A stretch of DNA of 64,000 bases from Hydrangea macrophylla. Lineage: Eukaryota; Streptophyta; Magnoliopsida; Cornales; Hydrangeaceae. Where the stretch lies: NCBI GenBank assembly GCA_033977485.1, contig CM066983.1, positions 104,469,080-104,533,079 of the forward strand, written 5' to 3'. The notes under the pieces are model-generated. The model made no database searches and had not been told where the DNA came from. It was given only the letters and a program-made list of their open reading frames with translations. The position numbers and the translations under genes are program-made. Each line of letters opens with the position of its first letter. Position 1 is the stretch's first letter. Below, piece by piece: positions 11,551 to 21,898 of this stretch.

Positions 11551-12063
11551 CCTCAGATACCAGGAATAATATCCGATCGATATCTAAGTCGTACACAACA
11601 CTATCACCTCCGATACCAGGAATAATATCCGATCGATATTGAGGTCGCGCACCACGCTATCTCCTCAGATACCAGGAATAATATCCGATCGATATCTGAG
11701 CCGATCACGACCAGCCATCGCTTCGGATACCAGGAATAATATCCGATCGATATCCGAAACGAGCGCCTTAGATACCAGGAATAATATCCGATCGATATCT
11801 AAGCCGTACTCAATACCATCGTTTCGGATACCAGGAATAATATCCGATCGATATCCGAAACGAGCGCCTTAGATACCAGGAATAATATCCGATCGATATC
11901 TAAGCCGTAACTCAATACCATCGCTTCGGATACCAGGAATAATATCCGATCGATATCCGAAACGAGCGCCTTAGATACCAGGAATAATATCCGATCGATA
12001 TCTAAGCCGCACTCAACACTGTCGCCTCCAATACCAGGAATAATATCCGATCGATATTGAGGT
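11551..12063. repeat. Array of ten hairpin-forming repeats inside the solo LTR
   Basis: Ten units share the core ACCAGGAATAATATCCGATC followed by GATAT. The bases on either side of the core are inverted copies of each other, so each unit can fold. The arms come in matched kinds: CTTAGATA with TATCTAAG, TTCGGATA with TATCCGAA, CTCAGATA with TATCTGAG, and CCTCCAATA with TATTGAGG. Two units near the left edge have imperfect arms. Units alternate and are spaced about 45-65 bases. This is not a CRISPR array: the DNA is a plant LTR and the spacers are themselves repeated. Confidence 0.9.
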
Positions 12064-12357
12064 CGCACACCAGACCGCCACTCTTTACTCTTTTCACGCT
12101 TTCTCACACACATGCATGTTGACACAACCTCGACCCTAATATGTATGTCAATGTTCACAATTTGTAGTGGCACTTATTAATCTCAAAGTTGGATATTCGT
12201 TCAACATAAATCTCGGTCTTAAACGTTCTTATAAGTTCAATACCTAATCAGTGAGCCTTTAAAACAGTATATCTGTCAGACAGTTCTTTAAACACTTTCA
12301 AAACCTTTTCCAAACAGTCCCTTATAAAAAAAAATACAAAAACTGTTCAAACTGCCC

Positions 12358-12500
12358 AGGTCGCGCGAGCAGGGATTGGTCGCCCGAGCGGGCCGCGCGA
12401 GCGAAGGGGGAGAACGGGTCGTGCGAGCGGGTCGCGAGCGAGAATGGGCAGCGGGTGTCGCGCGAGCGAGCCTCGCGCGAGCGGGTCGCGCGCGCGAGTT
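12358..12500. repeat. GC-rich short tandem repeat (GTCGCGCGAGCG-like)
   Basis: About eight imperfect copies of a 12-20-base unit built on GTCGCGCGAGCG or GGTCGCGCGAGC stand out sharply from the AT-rich LTR. The unit is nearly its own complement (CTCGCGCGA and TCGCGCGAG), so it can form stem structures, and it is very rich in CpG. No coding role is seen. Confidence 0.8.
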
Positions 12501-12598
12501 GTCACAGTTTCATCATCTTTTTCGTTTTTCCCCTGTTTCTGATTTTCAAACTGAAATTATACCCATTTCTGTATTCTGTTCTAAACAGTGCATGTAAT

Positions 12599-13085
12599 TA
12601 GAGATGGCAACGGGGCGGGTATGAAACGGGGCCCCCATACCCCGCCCCGGTTTAGTAAACCCTCCCCCCGCCCCCGCCCCGCATAGTGCCTCTCCCCGCC
12701 CCCCGGGGTCCCCGACCTCGCCCCGATTATGATTTTTTTTTTTGGTACACAAATTGAAAAAGCAAAATTTTTAATGCATTTTTTCCCTTATAGTGCAGTT
12801 TTTTTTAACTTACCCAATTAGTTCCCCAATAGTGCAGTTTATTTTTTTAAAATAGTAATACACAACTATTGAGGGGTAAAAATATAAATACAAGTATATT
12901 CGGGGCGGGTTCGGGTTTTTGGACCCTACCCCGACCCCGATCCCGACCCGAACCCGAACCCGACTCGGGTTTTGAAAACCTCCCCCATACCCGCCCCTAA
13001 CCCTATTAAGCCTCCCCCCATACCCTACCTATTAGGGGCGGGGTGGGGCGGAGAACCCGGAAAACCCGCCCCATTGCCATCCCTA
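12599..13085. mobile_element. hAT-type MITE, 487 bp, nested in the solo LTR
   Basis: The left end TAGAGATGGCAACGGGGCGG and the inverted right end TAGGGATGGCAATGGGGCGG agree at 18 of 20 bases. Flanking octamers CATGTAAT (12591-12598) and CATGAAAT (13086-13093) match at 7 of 8, the 8-bp duplication expected of hAT elements. The sub-terminal regions are extremely GC-rich (runs of CCCCGCCCC and GGGCGGGG) around an AT-rich centre. No transposase is encoded. Confidence 0.88.
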
Positions 13086-13342
13086 CATGAAATATATGTA
13101 TCTCTTTAGTTTTTCGCGTAGATTAAGAATACGCGATCAATTTAAACAAATACTGATTGTATCTCTTAATTTTCGCGATTAAAGTAAGAGTGTCAAAACT
13201 TTAAATCAACCGTACGTCGCGATACGGATGAATTACTCCGTAGGATTCGAACCGTAGCTTATTGGGACTAAGATCTTCCATTCCCAATTCACGAATTTCA
13301 TTTTGGTTAACTTTTGTAAAACTCCAATTTTCAAAACTTTAA

Positions 13343-13575
13343 TGGTGTATCTATATATATATATATATATACACATATAAACACATATATACACTGAAAT
13401 ACACATATATATACGTTGAGAGTGAGTTTATAATACTCACAGAGGTGATTATACAGAGAATTTTGAGACCGAGAATTCCGTCGTTAAAAATTTACTCCTC
13501 CGTTCTTGATTTTGAGATATATCAATATATAACTATGTATATGTGTGTGTGTGTATGTGTATATGTATATCATAT
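13343..13575. repeat. TA/TG-rich microsatellites in the solo LTR
   Basis: Runs of TA, ATAC and TGTG are interspersed (for example 13350-13400 and 13535-13565). They lie downstream of the LTR TATA box on the minus strand. Confidence 0.7.
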
Positions 13576-14034
13576 ATAATATGTGTGTTGTATATTAGTG
13601 TCTTGAGAGAGCAAGAGAGGATTTGAGAGAGACAGTGAGTGAATGAGAGAGATGAGAGTCTGTGAGAAAATTGTGAGATAAAACACACATATATATAAAC
13701 TGACATGTGTAGGCTCCAAGCAATAGGGAGATTTTTCCCGGTGAGGTTGAGCTCACGTGCTCCCTCACCCAAGACACGGTATAAGGCGGTATAAGGCGCA
13801 GTTTGAAATCAAAACTGGTATTTTTTTCTGGTAAACTAAAATACAGGGAAATAATGTTAGCGTAGGAATAAATTCCGGATTCTACCAAAAATATAGGTAT
13901 CGATTTTGAAACCATAGAAAATATTTTTTATATTTATGGAAATTATAGTTTGACCCCAAATAAATATTTTGAATAGAAATTAAATTGAAATAAACATTTA
14001 TTAATGGAAAAGAAATACAGGGTGTTACATGTTC

Positions 14035-14651
14035 CAACCAAATCAATAGAAAAAAACCACCAAGTTTGGAAACAAAACAGAAAGTTCTCTCTGTTTTTTT
14101 TTTGGTTATCAAGCAAACATCGAAGAGAATAGGTTAACCAAAGTAAAGAAACTTGAAGCAAGCCAGTATGCATTTAAAGTTCGATACCTTTCCAGTGGAC
14201 TGTCCATATCTTGGATAATAATTTATGCAACAAAATAAACCAAGTAAAAAGTAGCTGCAGGGCAAAAAACTGCAGATTCTTGAAAGTTCGTTTGGTTCAT
14301 GTATTTGTTAGAGAGTATAAAGCGGTATGTTTAGCTAGCTAACCAAACCAAATCAATTGGGGTCGGCTATACTACAAAGGAAAAAAGAGCAAAAAAAGTA
14401 AAATCATTCTTGATTCTCGATTCTTAATTCTGGTACACTATCACCTTCTCCAACCAAATGAGTATATATGAATCAATCTGTTATACTCCCCTTGAAGAGA
14501 GTAAAATCAATTCCCAAAATTGTCTAACCATAAAATGTCGTACAACTTAAAAAAAATCTCTTTCGGATTACTCTCATTTGATAAATCAACACATTGCATG
14601 TCAAGTCGTACATTTTGAATAAAAAAAACCTTGGATTCCAACATTAATCCA
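14035..14651. other. Intergenic DNA, no gene seen
   Basis: AT-rich, with no coding frame or recognised repeat. A short direct repeat (AACCTTGGATTCCAACATTA at about 14630-14650 and again at about 14664-14690) runs into the F-box fragment. Confidence 0.45.
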
Positions 14652-14903
14652 TCATACCCAAATAACCTTGGATTCCAACATTAATCCAACATTTATAAAG
14701 AGGACTAGCTCTTCCACTTGGTCTATGGCAATGTCAATCCACTTATCAATTGGAGGAGCATAATTGGTATAATCAATCATCAGATGAAGCCTAAACTTCT
14801 TCATACGTAGATTCAACTCGCGATACAGTCGCAAGGAGTGATCGACGTATTTGACAAATTCTTGATTTATTTCTTCAGTATGATTTGGAACACTCTTACC
14901 AAT
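14652..14903 (-). pseudogene. F-box/LRR (FBD-type) protein fragment
   Basis: On the minus strand about 84 codons read FVKYVDHSLRLYRELNL, MKKFRLHL, PPIDKWIDIAI and VEELVL. This is the block that joins the F-box to the leucine-rich region in plant F-box/FBD/LRR proteins, in which a Phe-Val-x-x-Val segment is followed by KKFRL and a W-I-x-x-A helix. It is bounded by an in-frame TAG at 14906-14904, with no F-box upstream and no further LRRs downstream. It is therefore an isolated, probably dead piece of a substrate-receptor gene for an SCF ubiquitin ligase. The family is recognised by pattern, not by search. Confidence 0.6.
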
Positions 14904-16702
14904 CTAGGTACTAAAACCCCAAAACCCAGATTCAAGTTGAACACAATGTGCATTACATATAAATAAGATATTGGAATAAAAAGCTAGGGTTTAATCGGAA
15001 AACCTGGTTGCAAGAAGGATCGTCCGAGTTGATTAGATACAAAACACAGAAGAAAACTCGATTGTTTCTCGGCTTTGGCTGTTGTGCCAGTGAGAACAGA
15101 TGCACTTTTCAGTATGTGTAGGTGTATGTATGTGTATATGTATATGTATATTCAGAATTTCTATATGCATATGTATATATATACATACAGATTCGAATCT
15201 GTATATACACATCCAGATTCAGAGAGAGAGAGAGAGAGAGAGAGAGTGTACCGATTTAGAGATCTTGCGCTCGAGGCTATGGCGTTGGCGATTCGGCAGT
15301 GGAATAGTAGAGAGAGAGGGTCACTAATCTCATCGATCTATTTTGTCCAATTTTTTTCCATGGAATTTGACTTTCTAGAGGATGGTTGGAAATCATTTTC
15401 CTAAAAAATGAGGAAAATCTGGTCACATGATCACTTTTGTTGAAAAACATTTCATGGAAAATTTAAGCAATCAAACACCATATAAGCTGGGAAATCTGTG
15501 AAGAAAATATTTTCCATGGAAAAAAAAGCCCTATTAAACGCACCCTTAAAGATGCAACATATTTTTTTTTGAACAAGGCTATTCAAATTCATGTTATAAC
15601 CAAACATGGTATAAGAGTAATGCTCGCAAGTAAGTATGCATATGAGGTAGCTAGGCCGGCATTCCAGATCTCTCTACACGCTTGTTTCACTTGATTCCTT
15701 GCGTCTTCAGACGAATGGTTGTTGAATACCAACTAATAATCATAAATCTTCCCGTCCTCTGGAGTTGTACTCTCTTGATAAAAACAATAATCAGCTTATG
15801 AGACGTAGTTACATAACTTACATTTACAACGTAATCTCAAAACTTGATATAAGAAGAGTAATGGCAACAGTACCAAATAGATACTTCACTCTTCAACCAA
15901 AGGGTAATCTAGATAGGATATGCAATGCTTGAAATCATAGTATAGCTCCTCATATAAAATACCTGTGAGTTAATTCTCAAGAACCAGTGAACAGCCTTAA
16001 AATCACTTGCTCCTTTAATTGTCATCTACAATGGAAAACTCTAGGCCTCTTCCATTCCTTTCTTTTAGGATGCTACTTGTGGAAAGCTATTGAAGACATC
16101 TAACAACAAAGTAGCACATATACATATATCTATCCTTCACGATATTTGGCTGCAAAGAAGATTGAATTACAGGATAGCAAGGATGCAGCAATGCAGGTAC
16201 TTGTCGTAGATTGCTCGCATATAGCATTGAGTTATCTTGCGAAGTTCACTCGCTTTATTGTGATGCTTGGGCAACAAATTCGGGCCATTTGAGGAGTCCA
16301 TGGGACATACTCGTCGGTGTTATGGATAGATGATTCGGCAAACATATACATCTTATTTATAGTCTCTTCAGCTGTAGATACCAAAGGATCAAGTCACCGA
16401 GAAAGTCCCAAAAAGCCTCTAGAAAAGGGTGTATCCAACCAATAACCTAACAAAATCAAAAACTGAAAAAACTAGGCTCCAATTAACGAATTGGTAGCTC
16501 CACCCGTTCAAAGGAAACACGAAGGTAACTGGGAAAACAAACATTTTAGATATCATGCTGAACATTTCGGAAAATGAGACTAAATCAAATTATGTAGTTT
16601 ACAATGCCAGTTCATTATCAGAATCAGCTTTATGTTTTATGAAGAAGGAACACAACATAAAATCTTTACATGAGCAAATCTCAGATTTTACAGAGTTGTT
16701 CT
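14904..16702. other. Intergenic DNA with microsatellites
   Basis: No gene is recognised. It contains a TATG/TATA-rich tract at about 15117-15195 and a clean (AG)n run at 15221-15246. Small open frames across these repeats are low-complexity and were not accepted as genes. Confidence 0.5.
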
Positions 16703-16885
16703 ATTCATCTAGTTTTAATAATATTTTCACCACAAACTTGTCAGCTATTTCCTTTCTAAAAGGTCTCTCTTTTCTAAGACCCTCCGAGTTGGACACTTAT
16801 ATTCATCTAGTTTAAATAATATCTTCACCACAAACTTGTCAGCTATTCCCTTTCTAAAAGGTCTCTCTTTTCTAAGACCTTCCAA
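16703..16885. repeat. 98-bp tandem duplication, two copies
   Basis: ATTCATCTAG starts at 16703 and again at 16801. About 85 bases then match with few differences (CACAAACTTGTCAGCTATT, then TCTCTCTTTTCTAAGACC). An 86-codon frame starting at 16555 crosses the first copy but has no recognisable domain. Confidence 0.85.
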
Positions 16886-17177
16886 ATCCAACAACTGCCA
16901 GACATGCCCATATACAGGGCACCGAAAGGGAAAACAAAAAAAGGAAACTCTTTATATTACCAATGTGATAGTATTTAAATTATCATGCTAGATATGTATG
17001 AGTATAAGAAGAGGTACAAAAATCCCTTCCCTCTCTCATGGTCAAAAAAGAAAAATAGGCTACCCCAGTTATAACGAATTCTGACTACTGTAAAGGTTCT
17101 GCAATGATTACCTGTGTCTTCCCTTAGTAAAGAATCAGAATGCTGAGAGCCGGACCACACAAACCATCACTCCTCCG
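16886..17177. other. 3' flank of the PPR gene
   Basis: AT-rich, with no coding frame. It lies immediately downstream of the PPR stop codon on the minus strand and may include its 3' untranslated region. Confidence 0.45.
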
Positions 17178-19664
17178 CTACATTTTGGTAACAGCAGAAA
17201 GATTCTCATTTGAGATCATCTCGTCCATTCCTTTAATGCTCATCTCTGAGCAGATAACCTGAGCCTCCAGTAACCTCCCTTCCTCTTTAAGGCCAGAGAT
17301 TAGCATATTACAAACATAGTCACTTGGGAGAAAACCATTCTCAAGCATTTCTTGGTACCAAACGTAGGCCCCACTAAAATTCTTCAGTTGGCAATGTCCT
17401 TTAATCAATAAGGTATAAGTATCGGCTTTAGGAGACAACCCTCTAGCCTTCATATCATTAACAAGATCCTTCACTTCCTGTAATTTTTCCTCCTTAAAGC
17501 GGGCCATAATCAAGCTGTTGTAGGTCATCTTATCAGACTGAATCCCCCGATCTACCATCTCAGCATGCAAAGAAAATGCTTTTTGAACGTCTCCGTGCTC
17601 TGCATAGCAATATATGAGTTGGTTATATATAACTCGATCAAAAGCAAAGCCCATCTGCAACATTTCTTGAATCATCTTCTCTACGAGCACTAGCCCTTTC
17701 CTGCTACATCCACTAATTAGAGGATGATATGTATTCAAAGAAGGTTTAATGCCTAGCCTTTTCAAATTATCATACAACTCTAAACACTTTTGGGTGTTCC
17801 CAATACTGGAATATCCAGATATTAGAGAATTGTATGTGATCACATCAGGATTTAAACGTTTACTTGTTAGCTGAAGAGCCAATTCTTCAGCTTCCTCTGC
17901 CCTACCCTTTTTGCATAGCCCATTTATAAGTGAATTGTACGTTACAATTGTTGGAACCACATTGTCTTTTAACATCTCATCTAAGAATAGGAATGCCTCG
18001 TTCAACTCTCCAGCTGTGCAATGACCATCAATTAACATATTATATATTTGTGCATTTGGCAAAACCCCTCTACCCACCATGTCCCTGAGGAGGACTTCAG
18101 CTTCAAGAAGCCTACCGTCCTTGCATAAACGATTTATAAGAGAACCATAGCTTACGACATTGGGCTGTAACTCATTATTATTTTCCATTTCTTCGAGAAT
18201 CTGGAAACACCTCTCGAATTGGCAATTCCGACCATAGCCATCAATTAACGTGTTATATGTCTGCACATTCGGGGGAGCTCCCTTCTCAGTCATCTTCTTT
18301 ACCCATTCCTCAGCTTCAGTCATATTACCCAATTCACAGAACTTGTTAACCAGTGAATTGAATGTGATACAACTCGGCTTCAACCCAAAACTTTCCATCT
18401 GTTCAACAGCTGAGAGTGCTTTTTCCATGTTACCAGTAGAACAATACCCCTTCACAATCGTGTTATATATCACCTCCGTTGCAACAAGCCCATTTTCTAT
18501 CAATTTCTTCAAAACCTCCTCCGCCTTATCCATCTTCCCTTCATTGCACAACCCATTCAAGAGAATGCCACAAGTGTAGTCATTTAGCCGAACCCCTTTC
18601 TTTACGGCTTCTTCATACAACGCCAACGAAGCATCAGCATTGCCACACCTCGAATGCCCATCAAAAAGAGTACTGTAAGTAAACCCATCAGGAAAGAACC
18701 CATAAGCTTCCATCTCCTCCAATACCCTCTTCGCCTCCGTCATCTTCCTAGCCCGACAAAGCCCACTGAGCAACGAATTAAAAGTTACAAGATTTGGCTC
18801 CACATTCTGCAACTTCATTCGTTCCCGAACATTAAATGCCTCTTTCAACTTCCCCACCTTACAGTACCCATCAATAAGTGTATTATATGTAACACAATTC
18901 GCCACCACCCTTCTCACAATCATTTCATCAAACAACTTCTGTGCATCCTCAATTCTCTTATCTCTACACAACCCACCTATCAAAACATTGTACATAAACC
19001 CACTCGGACACATCCCACGTTTTTCCACACCATTCATCAAGGCCATAGCCCTTTTCATATCACCCAACTTCACAGCCGATTGAACCGCCTTACCGTAAGT
19101 GAATTTATCAACCCGGACGCCCGATTCGACCACTTCCGAAATCAAATCAAGGGTCTTATTGTACTGACCTGTACAAACCAGAGATTCAAGCAAATTATTG
19201 AAAGAAGACAATGAAGGGAACATACCATCTTTCTTGATTAACGTGTACAACTCTGTTGCTTCATTGGGTAGCTTTGAGTCAGCGCAGACTGATAAGAGCA
19301 TGCTAGAGAAAGTGTGTTTCAGAGCTGGTGAGGAGAAAGAGAATAGAGAGAAGAGGTCGGTTGGGGAAGAGAATGAGGATTCAGAGAGAATCAGAGACTT
19401 GATAAGTATTACGGCGGTGTCGGTGCGACCCTGTTGGAGGAGAATTCGGAGCTTACGAACTTGTTCATGACGGTCCTGGTCACGAGGGTTTATGGGTTTG
19501 TTGTCATCGTACACTGGCGGGTCTCGGGAGGGTTCGACAACGTCGAGAATAGGTGGTACAGAGTCGGAACAGAGGAATTTGCGAAGTGGGGTTAAAGAGG
19601 AATTTTGGAGACTGGAGTGATTACTGGTCGGAAATTTGGGAAGGAGATGGAAACGTCTCGCCAT
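17178..19664 (-). CDS. P-class pentatricopeptide repeat (PPR) protein, organelle-targeted
   Basis: This intronless 828-residue ORF is the one intact host gene in the window. The N-terminus (MARRFHLLPKF, then Ser/Arg-rich and poor in acidic residues for about 35 residues) fits a mitochondrial or plastid transit peptide. From about residue 110 to 810 it is almost entirely degenerate 35-residue helical-hairpin repeats, about 18-20 of them, with typical blocks such as VTYNTLIDGYCKVGKLKEA, VTFNSLLSGLCRA and ITYNSLISGYSSIGN. Repeat length is regular and no E or DYW domain follows, so it is P class: an RNA-binding protein acting on organelle transcripts (stability, processing or translation). The target RNA cannot be read off by eye. 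It resembles the Arabidopsis At5g12100 type from memory, unverified. The start is the first ATG of the open frame. Confidence 0.95.
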   Translation of the reverse strand: MARRFHLLPKFPTSNHSSLQNSSLTPLRKFLCSDSVPPILDVVEPSRDPPVYDDNKPINPRDQDRHEQVRKLRILLQQGRTDTAVILIKSLILSESSFSSPTDLFSLFSFSSPALKHTFSSMLLSVCADSKLPNEATELYTLIKKDGMFPSLSSFNNLLESLVCTGQYNKTLDLISEVVESGVRVDKFTYGKAVQSAVKLGDMKRAMALMNGVEKRGMCPSGFMYNVLIGGLCRDKRIEDAQKLFDEMIVRRVVANCVTYNTLIDGYCKVGKLKEAFNVRERMKLQNVEPNLVTFNSLLSGLCRARKMTEAKRVLEEMEAYGFFPDGFTYSTLFDGHSRCGNADASLALYEEAVKKGVRLNDYTCGILLNGLCNEGKMDKAEEVLKKLIENGLVATEVIYNTIVKGYCSTGNMEKALSAVEQMESFGLKPSCITFNSLVNKFCELGNMTEAEEWVKKMTEKGAPPNVQTYNTLIDGYGRNCQFERCFQILEEMENNNELQPNVVSYGSLINRLCKDGRLLEAEVLLRDMVGRGVLPNAQIYNMLIDGHCTAGELNEAFLFLDEMLKDNVVPTIVTYNSLINGLCKKGRAEEAEELALQLTSKRLNPDVITYNSLISGYSSIGNTQKCLELYDNLKRLGIKPSLNTYHPLISGCSRKGLVLVEKMIQEMLQMGFAFDRVIYNQLIYCYAEHGDVQKAFSLHAEMVDRGIQSDKMTYNSLIMARFKEEKLQEVKDLVNDMKARGLSPKADTYTLLIKGHCQLKNFSGAYVWYQEMLENGFLPSDYVCNMLISGLKEEGRLLEAQVICSEMSIKGMDEMISNENLSAVTKM

Positions 19665-20310
19665 GTCTGTTTCGTTGGTTTTGGGTTCTGAACTCAGGCC
19701 GTAGTTTCAATTTTCAACGCACGAGGCAAATGGAGGAGCAAAATCTTCCAACCACCAATTTGCCTTGTGAATCTGAAAAACTGATGCCCCAACGGACGAG
19801 GGAAATGGCTCGGTAAAATGGAAAGTTCGGAATTTAAGAGCCAAATTGGAGAGCGAGGTGGACGCTCGGCATAAACAAGCGGAGCACTGCTCATGACCGT
19901 TTTGGTCTCCAATGGTGAATTTCAACGGTCATGCACAGTGAAATTGAAATTCAAAACCCTATTTTTTATTTTTTTTTTGCTATAAATCAACCATAAACAA
20001 ACCTTCTTCCTCCTCCATCTCTCATCTTCAACAAATTTGTCACTCTTGCTCCTCTCTCGGTCGCCTCTGTGTGTCCCCCAATTTCCTGTAAACTGACGTG
20101 GTGAAGAAGAAGAAGAAAGAGGGAAGGTGGGCTTTAGGGCTTTTTTTTTTTTTGGTTCTTTATTTAAGTTGGAATTGGTTTTTAGGTTTGTTAACTGGGA
20201 GGGGGCTTTGGGCTTCATTAGTTTAGGACCTAGGTTAATGTGGGTTAGGGCTTTGGATTTTATTAGTTTGGAAATTTAAATATTATATTTAATAATTTAG
20301 CTGATACTAA
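19665..20310. other. 5' flank of the PPR gene, no gene seen
   Basis: Upstream (minus-strand) region of the PPR gene. Short overlapping open frames on both strands show no domain. A GAAGAAGAAGAAG tract (20102-20118) and homopolymer T runs are the only notable features. No clear TATA box was chosen. Confidence 0.45.
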
Positions 20311-21888
20311 TTTTTTTTTTTTCGGAAAAGGGTGAATAAATCCAAAAAAAAGAGGGCCAAACCCCAGGATATTACACGAAGCTCAAAGAAACCATGTTCA
20401 AAGGGAACAACAAGATGCAAAAGCACACTTGGGATGGGTGTTAACCTGCGAAGAGACACCCATCCCTATCAAACAAAAGAACGAAAAACAAAGAACAAAA
20501 AATGGAAAACTCCAAAGACCCATTCAAGATCGGTGTCGGCCCTTAGGGCGATTTCTACTAAATCTCATCTTTGCTTCCTTCTTTTTTTGCCTCGACGAAG
20601 TGGATTGCTCGGGAATAAGGAGAGATTCATCATAAACATCATCAATATTTTCGTCGATCTCTGCATCATTCATATCCAAATTGTCATTATCATACTCTCT
20701 TTCTTGGATTTGAAAATTCCCATCTTCAGCACTAAGACCCGACCTATGATCTTCCTCAGGATAGCCATCAATTTCATAAACATAAGGCACCAACTTATTG
20801 AAAGAGTTACTTATCTTAATTTCCTGAGCATAAGAAGAGGACGACGCATGAGGAACAACCACCTTGGTAGCATCAAGCTGCCCTTCCTTTGCAACCACAC
20901 CCTTTCCCTTACTCTTTCCAACAACTTGAGTCCACTGATCTTTCTCATTCTCAACTGTTTTCCCAGCAACATCTTCATGTCGTTCGGAACCTTTTTGATA
21001 GGTATCCATTGGTGAGTAGACTTTTGATTGGCAGGATTAGAATATGTTGGCTGGGACTGAACCTTCCGTTCACAGTCATGTCCAAAGCACTTACATACAT
21101 TGCAACGAGAAGGTGTCCATTGATATTCAACTTTTATCAAGACCGGGGCATTGCATAAGAGGGGATCCGCCGCAACCAGATCAAAGCTTGTAATCCATTC
21201 ATCCTTCGCATCAACCTCAATGCAGACTCTAGCATAAGTAATTCGCCGACGGGATGCTGTCATCTTATCAACTCGAAGAGGTTTCCCAATCATGCTAGCG
21301 ATGTAACTAATACCCCCGGGGGTCCAATATTCAAGCGGGATATTGTAGAAATGCACCCAAATAGGAACTTTAGAGACTTTGTCTTTGTTGATAGAGAAAT
21401 GCGGTTCCCATTTTTGTAGGATAAGGGGCTGCCCAGCAATATTCCAAGGGCCTCCTTCCAACACCGCATCCAATGTAAAACTTGAGCTAAATTTGAAAAA
21501 ATAAGTACCATGATCAGTAGCAAGGATATCAATGAGGCCAGCATTCTCCCAAAATTTGGATGTAGCTTTGTGAACAAGGGAATATGGCAATTTGCGTCCT
21601 AAGAAAAACTCCACAAGAGTGTTGTTCCATTCGTGGCATCCTGAATCTATAACAGCAGGGGGAACAACAAGCCTACGTTCCTGTCTACATGAGCTAACAT
21701 CAATATGGGACAAGCTGAAATCATGAGAAGTGGGCTTAAGTAAATCAGCCCACTTATGCTTATTTATCGAGTCATTGCATGGGGAAGCAGGGACTTGGTA
21801 AGCAAGCGTGGGCCCATTGGAAACCTTTGCTTGCACTCCATCAGTTGGATTCATGTAGTTAACAAGATGGACACCATCATGGGTGAGT
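20311..21888 (-). mobile_element. LINE ORF1 retrocopy with A-tail and target duplication, no ORF2
   Basis: On the minus strand the segment starts inside a LINE ORF1, runs through the ORF1 stop and ends in a 12-A tail (the T run at 20311-20322). Flanks GATACTAATT (20303-20312, sharing two bases with the tail) and GACACTAATT (21889-21898) match 9 of 10, the duplication left by target-primed reverse transcription. No reverse transcriptase (ORF2) lies between ORF1 and the tail, so this looks like a 5'-truncated copy of an RNA that ended soon after ORF1. Confidence 0.65.
20524..21888 (-). pseudogene. Plant LINE-1 ORF1 (DUF4283 / CCHC-like), frameshifted
   Basis: The minus-strand frame opens without its N-terminus and shows the DUF4283-type RNA-binding fold found in ORF1 of plant L1 elements (GRKLPYSLVHKATSKFWE, then FFKFSS, GGPWNIAGQPLILQKWEP and KVPIWVHFYNIPLEYW). 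A zinc-knuckle relic follows (CNVCKCFGHDCERK), with irregular spacing and a missing last Cys. The frame shifts near 21000, after which a Lys/Ser- and acid-rich tail continues to a stop at 20524. Frames on the plus strand (20332-21158) are shadows. ORF1 proteins coat LINE RNA; this copy is dead. Confidence 0.8.
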
Positions 21889-21898
21889 GACACTAATT

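Larger units (their letters stand above)
10949..14029 (-). mobile_element. Solo LTR, 3.1 kb, Tekay/Del-like, minus orientation
   Basis: On the minus strand it begins TGTAACACCCTGTATTTC and ends GGCGTGACA, the termini used by the Tekay-type LTRs elsewhere here. Flanks GGTTC (10944-10948) and TGTTC (14030-14034) match 4 of 5 bases, consistent with an aged target duplication. No internal coding region is present, so it is a solo LTR left by LTR-LTR recombination. On the minus strand a TATATA box (13690-13696) is followed about 250 bp later by a donor-like GTGAGT (GT at 13440-13439). It contains a hairpin array (11551-12063), a GC-rich repeat (12358-12500), a nested hAT MITE (12599-13085) and TA/TG microsatellites. 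Confidence 0.78.

Noticed and set aside
11551..12063. CRISPR-like repeat/spacer pattern
   Set aside because: The host is a plant, the array lies in an LTR, and the 'spacers' are repeated and complementary rather than unique.
16555..16815. 86-codon ORF
   Set aside because: No domain; runs into a non-coding tandem duplication.
18250..19470. Several plus-strand ORFs (up to 186 codons)
   Set aside because: All are antisense to the PPR gene and show no domain.
20332..21158. Plus-strand ORFs of 227 and 89 codons
   Set aside because: Antisense shadows of the LINE ORF1 on the minus strand.
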